The notes: a model not told the origin generated them from the sequence alone. DNA of 34,367 nucleotides from Obelidium mucronatum (GCA_025765595.1 JAIVFH010000277.1:1-34367); one strand, 5' to 3'. Positions 1-9,804 are shown, counted from the stretch's first letter. Made by a program: numbers and translations.

Positions 1-196
1 CGCTCATTCTTGTAACTTAAACGGTTTTTGATTTGGGTCAATCGAACTGGGTGGTAGCTTTAAAACTGATGCCTGATTGCTGCAAACAAACTTCTTCCAA
101 TAGTGTCTATCTGAGAGATAGATAAGATGAAGCGAAGGTTGGTTGGGTGTGAAGGCTGAAGAACGAGTGGAGCGGGTTCCTGACTTGTCCTTTGGA
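1..196. other. Left flank of the mobile element, no gene recognised
   Basis: This stretch lies outside the element. Short open frames exist on the minus strand, but they run through the insertion site and into the inverted repeat, show no recognisable domain and look like chance ORFs. I see no tRNA, no conserved protein fragment and no convincing promoter. Confidence 0.5.
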
Positions 197-205
197 GTTT
201 AAAGG
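197..205 (+). repeat. Left target-site duplication GTTTAAAGG
   Basis: The nine bases GTTTAAAGG directly precede the left inverted repeat and recur in the same orientation directly after the right one (5213-5221). Since the next base is T on both sides, the duplication could also be counted slightly differently (8-10 bp). This is the footprint expected from cut-and-paste insertion. Confidence 0.85.
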
Positions 206-607
206 TAGGCTCAGTGTCAGCCTTGCTCTCGGAACTCTCAAAAAGAAAAAATAAAAAAAATTTCCATTTTCGAGCCCCAGCGAGAAGGCTGATCGACAAT
301 CTTCAAAACCCGCCAACTCCATTTTTTGTAGCGGAAGAACCAGCGGATGGATCTTCCTCAAATTCGGCACAGGTGTAGTTCAACTTATTTTATTAGTTTT
401 GGCGGCCTTTTGGCCACGTGTTTCTGACAGTTTCCGTTTGAATAGTGGGGCCGCGTTTCAGACGTCTCCAGTGGACTCAAAACACGCTATATGCTCCTAT
501 GTCTTGTTTTTTTTTCAGTATATCCAATATATCAACATATTCTATTACCGTTCGACACGTTGATTTGACCTGGAAATCATTTTTTGTTCTGTCCGGAAAC
601 ACATCAA
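206..607 (+). repeat. Left 402-bp terminal inverted repeat
   Basis: The outer end begins TAGGCTCAGTGTCAG. It pairs with 4811-5212 (left position x matches 5418 minus x). Identity stops at 607/4811, where left continues TGTCAC and right (reverse complement) continues CTCAAC. The repeat contains a CACGTG palindrome (416-421), a GGCC-TTTT-GGCC inverted motif and a polypyrimidine tract ending in CAG near 518 that could be a 3' splice site. It must carry the promoter of the rightward helicase ORF. Confidence 0.92.
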
Positions 608-2262
608 TGTCACTAGAACATGATCCCATCTTGGAAGTCTGCATCCTGCTAACCGCCAAGTACTACGAGAGTGCTCCTCGTGACTATCAAATTGCTTGCG
701 TCAAGGCTGTGTTGAATGGGAAAGACTGCGTATTGATTCAAAGGACCGGCGGAGGCAAGACGTACACTTTTTACCTGTCTCTGCTGGCTCACATGCAAAG
801 AATGGTGGATTCTGGTGATCGAAAATCGGTTTTGTTCATTATATCTCCACTCTTGGCAATCATGATTGACCAAATGGCAAATTTGGAGAAATCAGACATA
901 CCCCTTCGACCGGCAGCCTTTGGATCATTGGATATGAACAAGATTGGGAATTCTTCAACACTGGAATTGCTTGAGAGTGGAAATGTTGATGTTGTGTGGA
1001 TGACTCCGGAATTTTTAACAAGTATTCTTGGAGGAAAGGACATGAAGATACTCAAAGTCATTCAAAAATTTGCGTTCGCGATTGCAGTAGACGAATGGCA
1101 CGAAATGACCAACGCTGGAGATGTTTGGAGACAAGACTATTTGAATCTGGAGAACATTCGTGTTCATTTCAAGGATATTCCTTTCATTGCAGCTTCAGCA
1201 ACGGTTCCAAAGTCAATGTACAACAAGATGTGCAATCGACTGAGATTGAGACCAGGATTTGTCGAAATTATTGGGTGTGTGGATCGGCCAAACTTGTTTT
1301 ACGATGTCCAGGAGCGGAAGGAGATGCAAAAGGATCTTGGATTCATCAAAATAGCTCTCGAAACAAAAACTTTTGATCCGAGTGTATTTGTTCTGGTCCT
1401 CTTCTGCGATTCAAAGACCACACTGAACAAGATTTACACGTACCTTTCAGCTGGCATCTCCAATTACCCCCCCGTGCTCACTCACTTAACTGCCTTGTCT
1501 TCGGAATCCCACAAAAACGCAGTACTAGGCCTGATTCGAGAAAACCCTAATCAATTGAAGGTTATTTGCACCACTCAAATGCTGGGCCAGGGCTTGGACC
1601 ATCCTTCAATTAGAACTGTTGTTCATTACAAGACTCCAGTATCATTTTGCAATGCTGCCCAGGAATTTGGGAGGGCTGGAAGGGATGGATTGCCCAGTCG
1701 TTGTCTCTTCTTCCACTCCCTCCAGGATTTATCAGACAAGAAAAGCGATTCTGTGGCGTTGAAGGAGAGTAAGGCCACCAACAGAGAGGTGTACTCTCTC
1801 TTTGCATCAACACCTTCAACTTCAAATCCAGTTTGCCGAAGGAAGGTTCTTTTGGGGTACTTTAAGGGGCTTGATCCGGTACCAAATGACCGGTGCTGTG
1901 ATGCTTGTGAGTCTCGTAAACCAACTATAGCACAGTCTGGCTTGATTCCATATGTTTCCAACACTCCATTGCTCAAACAAAAAAGGCACATTCGCTCGCA
2001 ATGTGGATTGACAGTTGAAGAATCTATCAAACTGTTTTCGGAGCTGTCAGAATGGCGGGAAAGCTGTTTGATTGGAGTACCATGGGAGTTGGGACTTTGC
2101 AGATTCCCACAGGAAGTCATCGATGATATTTGCAGAGATCTGAAGGGTGTGGTTCTCGACTCATTTGTTGATTGGATTGATAGTTTCGAAGACAAATGGA
2201 AAATTGAAGCAAAAACACTTGTTGTTGCATATTTGAAGGAGTTAAAGAAAATGCCGAATTGA
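607..2262 (+). CDS. RecQ-like DNA helicase carried by the transposon
   Basis: This predicts a 551-aa SF2 helicase, counted from the ATG at 607. RecQ motifs appear in order: a motif-0-like region followed by Walker A QRTGGGKT (739-762), motif Ia ISPLLAIMIDQM, motif II DEWH (1090-1101) in place of DEAH, motif III AASAT, then motif V/VI with QMLGQGLDHP and QEFGRAGRDG. A RecQ-type zinc-binding region follows (YFKGL then CCDAC near 1855-1910). I see no HRDC domain. The frame is open upstream to about 442, with an in-frame ATG at 499, so a start inside the inverted repeat would add 36 residues identical to those of the partner ORF. An AATAAA signal lies at 2266-2271. The role is inferred to be unwinding during transposition or a captured host helicase. 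The motif II change does not remove the catalytic Asp-Glu pair. Confidence 0.85.
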   Translation: MSLEHDPILEVCILLTAKYYESAPRDYQIACVKAVLNGKDCVLIQRTGGGKTYTFYLSLLAHMQRMVDSGDRKSVLFIISPLLAIMIDQMANLEKSDIPLRPAAFGSLDMNKIGNSSTLELLESGNVDVVWMTPEFLTSILGGKDMKILKVIQKFAFAIAVDEWHEMTNAGDVWRQDYLNLENIRVHFKDIPFIAASATVPKSMYNKMCNRLRLRPGFVEIIGCVDRPNLFYDVQERKEMQKDLGFIKIALETKTFDPSVFVLVLFCDSKTTLNKIYTYLSAGISNYPPVLTHLTALSSESHKNAVLGLIRENPNQLKVICTTQMLGQGLDHPSIRTVVHYKTPVSFCNAAQEFGRAGRDGLPSRCLFFHSLQDLSDKKSDSVALKESKATNREVYSLFASTPSTSNPVCRRKVLLGYFKGLDPVPNDRCCDACESRKPTIAQSGLIPYVSNTPLLKQKRHIRSQCGLTVEESIKLFSELSEWRESCLIGVPWELGLCRFPQEVIDDICRDLKGVVLDSFVDWIDSFEDKWKIEAKTLVVAYLKELKKMPN

Positions 2263-2285
2263 CCAAATAAAAAGTAACGCAATTA
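2263..2285. terminator. Convergent 3' ends with a polyadenylation signal
   Basis: Only 23 bp separate the helicase stop from the opposing stop. The AATAAA hexamer at 2266-2271 would serve the plus-strand transcript. On the minus strand the downstream signal must fall inside the helicase ORF, so the two transcripts probably overlap at their 3' ends. Confidence 0.5.
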
Positions 2286-4784
2286 TTATTTCGTTAAATC
2301 AAAAATTTCAACACCATCCTCGTCAAACACCCGTTCATCTAACTCCTCAATATCATCCTCATCCCCAGATCCACAAAAAAAGTTCTTCAGTTGCCGAGCA
2401 ATATATCCATCCTTGACTAACTCCTTGTAACCCACTTCCAGCACAGGTTTAAAGGCATATTCACCCACTTTGAAGTAGCCTTGTACTCGATTCATCTGAG
2501 ATTTGACATCAAACATCATGGTCTCCTTGTCTTTTTTTGTATCCACGTCGTGATGATATGCTCGTCTTCTTGGAATGTCCAAGTGGTCAAAAAGAGAGCT
2601 AGTCAAGCTACAGACATGAGATGCAGTCATAGAAATTGTTTGGGTATGATTCCAGTTGCGGTTACTTCCTGCTTTGGATTGAACTGACTTCATGGCAAGG
2701 ACTTCATGCTCCATTCCCAAGTCATTGGGAAAAAAGGAGTTCACAAGTCCTTTTGAGTTTAAAAACGCGTTTTGTACGCATATTCCTCGTTCCCGAGGAG
2801 TCATCATTGATAAATCCCACAACTGACGCACAGTTCCCTGTGCGTATTTTTTGGAGTGTCTCTTGAGCAATGGCAAGAACAGCTTATGCATAATATTCAC
2901 GCCTTCTCCGTCACCATAGCGAATGCAATCGTAGAAGACCAATGATTGAAGTCGCAAGCGTATAAATTGCAGCATGTAGTTGCGGAAAGGGTGGGTTTCC
3001 AAAGGAGAATACTCCGTAGCACGCTTTCCTTTGTTTACAATCGGCTTCAATTGATAGACTGCTCTGTTAACATGAAGCAGGAGAGTATTCACAATGTAGT
3101 CCAGCTTTTCTTGACTACCTGACTGCAGTTCCGACAGGTCATTGGCGTAATCCACTGTAATAGAGTCCGCAAGTGCAACAACATAGGCGCTAAGGGAGCC
3201 GTTTAGCACATCTTGCATCTCGTAGAATGTCGCTTTCTTGGCATTGATATTCTTGTTTTGAATTCGAGCAAACCAAGCAATAGTTCCTGGAAAGGATGGC
3301 TCCCAGCCCATGGCGGAGACTTGGGCTTTATCAACGGCCATTCCAAGATGAAAATCTCCATAGATGGGCATCAGGTGTTGCAGCTTCTCAACATCAGAGC
3401 TACCCCACTCATGTTTGCGCTCATTGATTGCAGAGCGAACAGATGTGACTGTCCCCAAATCTCCAAATAAAGGGACTTTTATACATTTGTTGTGCGGAAT
3501 ATTGAAGTCTTTAGTGTATTGCTCCCCAATCCGAATGGATCCATTGGTAGTCATTTCTTGTTCGTCCATAATGGGCAAAGGCAGGATACCAGTTGGTCTA
3601 TGGGGGCGGTTAGGATGGTTGTGCCTTGAAGATAGGTCTTTGAACTCCGCGCATTCTTTGATGATGAGATTGTACAATTCATTAAAAGTCTGAGAATGAT
3701 ACCAGGCCAACTCGCAAGCGTCGGCAACAATATTGGATGGTGATGGCGGCTTAATTGGCACAGCGGGTTGTAGCATTGCTGGATCATGTGTGATAAGAAT
3801 GAATCCACGCAGCGTTTGGGACACAAGCTGGTTTTGGTTTCCTTGAGTCTTTTGGTATGTCTTGTTGTATCGCTCCACATTGTCGTGGATCAAGAGAATA
3901 CTATTTGAACGGAATGTTTTTGGAATCAGATCGAGAGCTTGCTGTTTCATGTCAACAAGCCGGTCAAGAATTGTATCATTTCCAACTGATACACCCATAC
4001 TATTCATTAGTTTTACGAGATTCTGCGAAGCGCCATTAGAGTACAAGATCAAACCAATCTCCGACTGCAGAAGATTGTACTTCTGAGATGCAGAAAAAAG
4101 AATGATTCCAAGGATGAGAATAAGCTTTGGTTTTTCATGTCCAACAAGCATTCCGATGAGAGACGAGATAAAGGGCGCACTGGCCTCCCAAGATTCGAGA
4201 AGCACACTGACATTCAAGCGGTTAACAACGGTTGGAGCAGCAATATCAACCTTCAGGCATTCTTTGATTTCGATTTTCGAGAGAGCAGATGCATTATTCA
4301 AAAGAAAATCGCGTTGCTTTGGAAGAGGCAAAGCGTTGAAGAGATTCTGCAACAGTTGCAGCTGGTCATCAATGGACAACATGGCCACTCGAGCCTCAAT
4401 TTCCGGAAATTTGAAGCTTGCTTTTTGTGCAGCCGCCGATTTTACCGCTGCCATTGCTGCACGGAATTTTGCAGAATGCTCTGATTGTCCAGTTGCACGT
4501 AAATGAGTTGTGAAGGATGATCCTAAATTGGCATCCCGAGAATCGTTCAATCTCTCTTCCAAACTCATGGACGGGATTGGGCAACCCATTTGATGGGTCG
4601 AAAATGGATTTGATGTGTTTCTTGTTGGGCGTTGATTGGAAAGAGGAGTTTCCAGTCCAACTGATGCCTTTTTGCGGCTGTGGCTACGTTCAGGTGAAGT
4701 TTCGGACTCAGTACCGACGTCGCTTGGATCTTGAGTCAGTGGGTCGGCCTTGCCCCGAAACATCCCGCGGCTGTCGCGTATCAT
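2286..4784 (-). CDS. DUF6589-like protein, putative transposase of the element
   Basis: From the ATG at 4784 this gives 832 aa. The frame is open further out, and an ATG at 4919 inside the inverted repeat would add 45 residues. The protein resembles the fungal DUF6589 family, judged by spaced motifs: an IHDN segment near 3883, FGDLGT near 3455-3466, a YGDFHLGM segment near 3350-3365, and PNDLGMEHEV near 2701-2729. The acidic residues in these motifs could form a DDE-type RNase H-fold site, but this is inference. The N-terminus is polar and the C-terminus is very acidic, with runs of Asp and Glu. It lies convergent to the helicase and is intronless. The family name rests on memory of its motif pattern; a profile search is needed to confirm it. 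Confidence 0.68.
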   Translation of the reverse strand: MIRDSRGMFRGKADPLTQDPSDVGTESETSPERSHSRKKASVGLETPLSNQRPTRNTSNPFSTHQMGCPIPSMSLEERLNDSRDANLGSSFTTHLRATGQSEHSAKFRAAMAAVKSAAAQKASFKFPEIEARVAMLSIDDQLQLLQNLFNALPLPKQRDFLLNNASALSKIEIKECLKVDIAAPTVVNRLNVSVLLESWEASAPFISSLIGMLVGHEKPKLILILGIILFSASQKYNLLQSEIGLILYSNGASQNLVKLMNSMGVSVGNDTILDRLVDMKQQALDLIPKTFRSNSILLIHDNVERYNKTYQKTQGNQNQLVSQTLRGFILITHDPAMLQPAVPIKPPSPSNIVADACELAWYHSQTFNELYNLIIKECAEFKDLSSRHNHPNRPHRPTGILPLPIMDEQEMTTNGSIRIGEQYTKDFNIPHNKCIKVPLFGDLGTVTSVRSAINERKHEWGSSDVEKLQHLMPIYGDFHLGMAVDKAQVSAMGWEPSFPGTIAWFARIQNKNINAKKATFYEMQDVLNGSLSAYVVALADSITVDYANDLSELQSGSQEKLDYIVNTLLLHVNRAVYQLKPIVNKGKRATEYSPLETHPFRNYMLQFIRLRLQSLVFYDCIRYGDGEGVNIMHKLFLPLLKRHSKKYAQGTVRQLWDLSMMTPRERGICVQNAFLNSKGLVNSFFPNDLGMEHEVLAMKSVQSKAGSNRNWNHTQTISMTASHVCSLTSSLFDHLDIPRRRAYHHDVDTKKDKETMMFDVKSQMNRVQGYFKVGEYAFKPVLEVGYKELVKDGYIARQLKNFFCGSGDEDDIEELDERVFDEDGVEIFDLTK

Positions 4785-4810
4785 AAATGCAACTGTTGAT
4801 TTCAGTTGAG

Positions 4811-5212
4811 TTGATGTGTTTCCGGACAGAACAAAAAATGATTTCCAGGTCAAATCAACGTGTCGAACGGTAATAGAATATGTTGATATATTGGATATAC
4901 TGAAAAAAAAACAAGACATAGGAGCATATAGCGTGTTTTGAGTCCACTGGAGACGTCTGAAACGCGGCCCCACTATTCAAACGGAAACTGTCAGAAACAC
5001 GTGGCCAAAAGGCCGCCAAAACTAATAAAATAAGTTGAACTACACCTGTGCCGAATTTGAGGAAGATCCATCCGCTGGTTCTTCCGCTACAAAAAATGGA
5101 GTTGGCGGGTTTTGAAGATTGTCGATCAGCCTTCTCGCTGGGGCTCGAAAATGGAAATTTTTTTTATTTTTTCTTTTTGAGAGTTCCGAGAGCAAGGCTG
5201 ACACTGAGCCTA
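4811..5212 (-). repeat. Right 402-bp terminal inverted repeat
   Basis: This is the reverse complement of 206-607, of equal length and with no difference in the blocks I compared. It reads leftward into the DUF6589-like ORF in the same frame as the left copy reads into the helicase ORF. Confidence 0.92.
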
Positions 5213-5221
5213 GTTTAAAGG
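5213..5221 (+). repeat. Right target-site duplication GTTTAAAGG
   Basis: This is a direct copy of 197-205. The reconstructed empty site is a single GTTTAAAGG followed by TGAAAAA. Confidence 0.85.
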
Positions 5222-5833
5222 GTGAAAAAAAAAAGGAGGGATTCGCGGTAAATCCCAACATACGTTCAATAATAACACTGATTGTATTCACGCTATAAAT
5301 GGCAAGAAAGGGTTAAGTGTAAGAATTTAGCGCACCTTTACGATTGATTATGGATCAGCCTTTATTTTGAACGTGACTTCCCAAATTCCAGTTTTTTATT
5401 TAAGTCACATGTATCACGCGCTCTCCATCAGCTTTATGATGTAACTAAGAGTTTGGGGTTGTTGGGTAGCGCGTTCGGCCATTTAATTCGCAACTTGAAC
5501 TTGCCAAGTAGCCCATTGTACTCAACAAACACAAACAAACCCAATCATTAATTGCTTCACAGCTTCCAACATGAATAACAACCGAAAGTTTATAATCGCC
5601 TCTGCACGTTCTGGAGATTGTCTTTCCATATTATTGGCATGACCGAGTCACTCTTACTTTGACTTATTAGTAATTACAAGCCTTTGCCAAGCCAGCAACG
5701 CCAATGCCGTACTATCATCTATTTTCACGCCTTTTGACTCGACGCCGCTGTTGAAACACTCTTCAGTTGAAACGCCCCCTTGTCGCATCGCACCAACAAA
5801 CAAAAACAAAAACAAAAAAAACACTCCACGCCA
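5222..5833. other. Intergenic region between the element and the Num1-like gene
   Basis: This is about 610 bp, AT-rich with several A/T runs. It is presumably the promoter and 5' UTR of the Num1-like gene that begins at 5834; a CCAAT-like box occurs near 5552. I see no protein motif, tRNA or further repeat. Confidence 0.5.
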
Positions 5834-7877
5834 ATGCTCGCACCCGCATCACTCGCCGACAGCGGCAGCGCTGCGTCCAGCGACTCGACCGCCGACTCGA
5901 ACGCAAACGCAAACGCAAACTCAAAGTCGATCCTCGCGCTGCAACAAACGCTGCTCGCCGCGACCCGCAAGCCGCAGTCGTTCAAGGCGTCCGTCGTCGA
6001 AATGCACCGCACGGCGTCGGGGCGCGGACTGGGCGAAGCGCTGGGACAAGGACTGGAGAGCAGCCCGCAAGATAACACCAACAACAACACCAACACCGAG
6101 GACAACATCGACACCAACGACGACATCGACGACGACGACGAGCCAATGTCAGAGCTGCAGTGCGCGCTCGAAGTCGGCCAGTATCTGCTCGACCAGAACA
6201 CGGACCTCGAGGCGGCGCTGCGGGCATCAAGGGGCGAGACAGAGTGGCTGCTGTCTGTGCTGGCAAACATCGATCCAGACTTGGTGACTGAGGCGATGGC
6301 CGCTGTGCAGGAGGAAGGAGGGGAGCAAGGATCAATGATGGACAAGGTTGCTGTTGCCCAAGAGGCAAGCGGTGTTTCAAAGTTGAAGGCGGAACTGATG
6401 ATTGCCGCTTCTGAGCTAGATGAGTTACGGGAACAGGTATATAAGCGTTGATTCTTGGGTTTATAGATATCTGATACTTACGTCACTTTGCTGGAATAGG
6501 TTGAGGAAATGACAACTCGAAACACTGAACTCCGCTTACAAAATCTCGAAATCCTCATGCAACACGATAGTCTGAAAGAAAGCATAAACAAACGGATTTC
6601 CACAGCTTCTGGTATTCCTGTTGAGCCAAGTCATACAGCAGATCTCGAAGATCGCATCAAAGAGTATGATATTCTAGTTCATCAGCTGAAAACGCAATTG
6701 GCGGCTTCCAGGAAACAAATTGCTGATTTAAAAACCGGCTTGAAAACGCCCATCGCAACAGCTTCACCCCAATCCATTGCATCCGAAACGTCAAATTTGG
6801 CACGAATTTCTGAACCTGAAGGCTCTCGACGCATGATTCCCCAACAACCACATACACCACCGTATCATGGTGAAAACCAAAACCCGGATACGCAACAACT
6901 ACCTCAGCAAGTCACACCAGGAATCTCCAACTCCTCCTTCTCCAAAGAGACTCTGTACAACAAACACGCATCATCAATCTTATCACCTGAAAACACATCA
7001 ATCTACAATCCAAACACACGTATCATTGACAACAACATTCTTGGCGCTTCTGTCGCCCACCAAGACCACTTTTTGAAACGCGCTCCATCAGACGTTCCCG
7101 CTCCCATCTCTCAACAACAACACCAACAACGAGACCAATCAAGCACCATGAGTAGCACAGAATCCCTTGCCGACAGGTCCTCTACAGCCGAGTCATACCG
7201 CGCTGACGACTGGGACATTCAACCTTCAACATCCACAATTCTCCCTCCATTAAACCACCAAACCGGTGCCTTGGTCTACCCCAACCAACCGAACAACAAC
7301 CCGCACCAACCATACCACCAACCCAACCAAATGGTTCCCGCCAACAACAACGCAGCTGGAATGGTGACGGTCCAAAACGTGACGACCCATGTTGAACAAT
7401 TCCAAATCACCCAACAGCAGCAACAACAACAACTTCAAACCATCAGCGCCACAAATGTGAACGTTATTGTTCGTCTCATGGTTGGCGCATACCTTTTGAA
7501 ATATAACCGTCGCCGAACGAAATGTGAACGGCGATTCGTAAATGTGAACCCGTATAGCAGGACAATCAGTTGGAGTAAATCGGAGCCAGGGAATGCGGGA
7601 AACGATGAAGTTACGACAGTGTATATGCAGACTGTGTTTGTAGAGGATTTGACGGATGGGCGGTCTAGGATTGTTGTGAGTGCAGCGAATCGGGAGGTTG
7701 TGTTTCAGTGTAGTTCGGCTTTGGAGCATGCTATTTGGGAAAGGGTATGCCTTTTTTTTTATTTGTTCTCTCTCACTGTTTTTTTTTTTGTAAAATCTGA
7801 CGGCGTGAATTGTTTTTCGTTTTTAGGGGCTAACGTTGATTCTACAAAATCAGTCGAAAACTGTTGTTCCATACTAG
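5834..7877 (+). CDS. Num1/Mcp5-like cortical coiled-coil protein with C-terminal PH domain
   Basis: Three exons: 5834-6436, 6500-7744 and 7827-7877, coding for 632 aa. The intron joins (GTATAT..TAG, phase 0; GTATGC..TAG, phase 0) keep the frame. Residues 1-110 are low-complexity and acidic, with GC-rich coding. Residues 115-300 hold heptad-like coiled-coil segments. A long Gln/Asn/Pro/Ser-rich linker follows, then a PH domain at about 520-628. The PH part resembles the Mcp5/Num1 type: LLKYNRRR, an RRFVNVNPYSRTISWS strand pair, and a final helix around HAIWERGL completed by exon 3. In fungi such proteins bind phosphoinositides at the cell cortex and anchor dynein or mitochondria; this role is inferred here. 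The start at 5834 is the first in-frame ATG. Confidence 0.75.
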
Positions 7878-8002
7878 ATTCGTTTACGGAGGGTGCATAA
7901 GCATTTTTTGCTGTTTTTTTTTGTTCTTTCTTCACATGTCATTTATCAGTCCCATAAAGAGTTGTTATTATTTAAGTCCAAAAAATAAATATGGTTTCTT
8001 CA

Positions 8003-8940
8003 TCATACATTCAAGGTCCTATAAAACTCAATGACGCGTTCATCAGCCTTCACTTTCGCCGGATCAAAGTTGACAACCTGCATTCCATCCAAACTCGTTG
8101 CACGCGAAAGCGCCACATAACTCTGCCCCTTCTCAAACACCCTTCCCAAATCCACTTTCAATCGCTCCAATGTCTGCCCCTGGCTCTTGTGGATACTCAT
8201 TGCATACGAAAGCATCAAAGGTATCTGACTCCGACAAGCCAAGACATTGATCAACGCGCCATCCATAATCTTCCATTCTTCTCGTTGAACAGTCCGTCTC
8301 TTGATGGTTCCACTTCCCGGTGGAACATGGAAATCTACAACCACGGAATCAGGTAGACATTCCACAACAATCCCCAAAGACCCATTCACCAATTCAACAC
8401 TCAAGTCTCCACCACTAGAATCCCCATTCTCTCCACCAACTTCCTTCATATTCTTCAACAACATGACTTGCGCCCCCACCTTCACCTCCAACACATCAGG
8501 TGCCAAACAAACATCCTTCAACTTTTTCACCTGCTCCTGCGAAACCCCTAGATCCCTTGCACGGTACCCAAACAAACTGCCCCCTCCCTCCACCTTCTTT
8601 AACCGATTCAGATTCGCATTCGCTACTTGATCCCGTGTCGCAAACAACTCTGTCGGCTCTAATCCATCCGCACAGTCCAACGGCCGACTCAAGGACCGCA
8701 ATAGAGTCAAGGATTCCTGTGAACACGTTCCTTGACGGAGTTGATTCAACATTGTCACGAGGCGTGGGTCTTGTTGACGGAATATTTGGGTTAGTTGGAT
8801 CTTGTTGGTGGGTTTGAAACAGTGTGCCCATGACGAAGCTTCAAATGCGAATTTCACGTGTTTTTCGCGGGAGACGGGTGGGAGTTGGAAAAAGTCGCCT
8901 GTTACCACGAGCTATTTTTTTGTTGTGAGCCAACCCAAAC

Positions 8941-8981
<41 letters not shown>

Positions 8982-9392
8982 AGAATAAACGAATGTCACC
9001 TGAATCCCACCAAACGCAACCCCATGATTCCCCCTCACAATCCTCGCCACCTGTTCCAATTTATCAAACAATTCTCCATCCACCATGGACACTTCATCAA
9101 TCACAAGGACCTGCGTGTTTCTCCACCGCGCCAATGTCCGTTGACTTCTTTTTATGGATTCAACAATCTGAGAAACAGTGCCATTGAGGAGACCCACGCC
9201 GGCAAACGAGTGGATCGTGCATCCGTTGATATTGACGGCCGCGATTCCTGTGGGTGCTGTGACGGCTACTTTTCCGGGTTCAGGGTACTTTTTGCGGAGA
9301 CTGGATATAATCTGTTTGAGAAGCATGGATTTTCCTGTTCCAGCGCCGCCCTTTTTTTGTTTGTTTTGTTGTGGTGGTTCAATGACTGAATG

Positions 9393-9445
<53 letters not shown>

Positions 9446-9804
9446 CACACCGTGTAGAACACGTTCTCGCCCTGCTCGACCGCGAGCCGCAGCACGTGTG
9501 TCTGCGTGTCAGTGAGAGTTGTCCGGACAGTCCGGACTCGCACCTCGCGTGTCCGAACAGCGCCGCGCGTCCGAATGTCGACGCGCGCATCGTTGAGCAT
9601 CGCGCAGAGGCGGTCGACGGCGGCGTCGCTGGGCGCTGGCTGGCCCCGCGTCGCTGCCAGCGTCGGCGGCTTGTACTGCGGCGTGCGCACCGGCGCTGCT
9701 TTGGCGCGCGCTGCTGGCGGCGGCGGCGGCGCGTTTTCGGCGTCGGCGTCGGCGACCCGCAGTTGGCCAAAAAGCGTCGACAGCGGCTGGTGGCGCGTTG
9801 CCAT
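8003..9804 (-). CDS. PIF1-family DNA helicase, paralogue A
   Basis: Three exons: 9804-9451, 9350-9000 and 8911-8003, all joined in phase 0, coding for 537 aa. After a GC-rich, Ala/Arg-rich N-terminus come the SF1B motifs: Walker A GGAGTGKS (first residues of exon 2), TAPTGIAA, the PIF1 HSFAG motif, Walker B VIDEVSMVDG, GDFFQLPP, FRQQDPR, a GAQVMLLKN segment, [10 protein letters not shown] and YVALSRA. PIF1 helicases unwind 5'-3' and act at G-quadruplexes, telomeres, replication barriers and in mitochondria. This copy keeps all key motifs but has far fewer introns than B and C. Only the intron after GGIQ is shared in position with C. Its introns carry a (CA)24 microsatellite and a 38-nt poly-A. 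It is not a Helitron protein, since no Rep domain is present. Confidence 0.92.
8942..8979. repeat. Poly-A tract (poly-T on the coding strand) in PIF1-A intron 2
   Basis: There are 38 consecutive A on the plus strand. On the sense strand this is a poly-T run about 30 nt before the 3' splice site at 8912, so it may act as the polypyrimidine tract. The length is likely polymorphic. Confidence 0.95.
9395..9442. repeat. (CA)24 microsatellite in PIF1-A intron 1
   Basis: This is an uninterrupted 48-nt CA run, read as GT on the sense strand just after the donor site at 9450. Because the repeat is made of GT dinucleotides, it offers many decoy 5' splice dinucleotides. Confidence 0.95.

Larger units (their letters stand above)
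206..5212. mobile_element. DNA transposon with RecQ-like helicase and DUF6589-like putative transposase
   Basis: The element is 5007 bp, bounded by 402-bp inverted repeats and a 9-bp target-site duplication. Inside are two convergent ORFs without introns whose stops are 23 bp apart: a RecQ-family helicase on the plus strand and a larger DUF6589-like protein on the minus strand. Neighbouring host genes are intron-rich, so the intronless ORFs fit a mobile origin. The two repeats have exactly the same length and match in every block I compared, which suggests a recent insertion and intact ends. The 8-9-bp duplication resembles that of KDZ/Zisupton-type elements, but I cannot assign a superfamily by eye. 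Other possibilities are a captured helicase in a known superfamily or a self-contained unclassified superfamily. Confidence 0.88.

Noticed and set aside
107..370. Minus-strand ORFs crossing the left end of the element (and 5040-5291 on the right)
   Set aside because: They span the host/element junction, so they cannot be conserved genes, and they share no recognisable domain.
5725..6380. Long ORFs in other frames and strands over 5.7-6.4 kb
   Set aside because: They are GC-rich shadows of the Num1-like first exon with low-complexity Ser/Cys/Arg composition.
8841..9770. A protein with a Cys-Val repeat tract
   Set aside because: It is only the translation of the (GT)n microsatellite in PIF1-A intron 1. 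Splicing from 9450 to 9351 restores the helicase motif.
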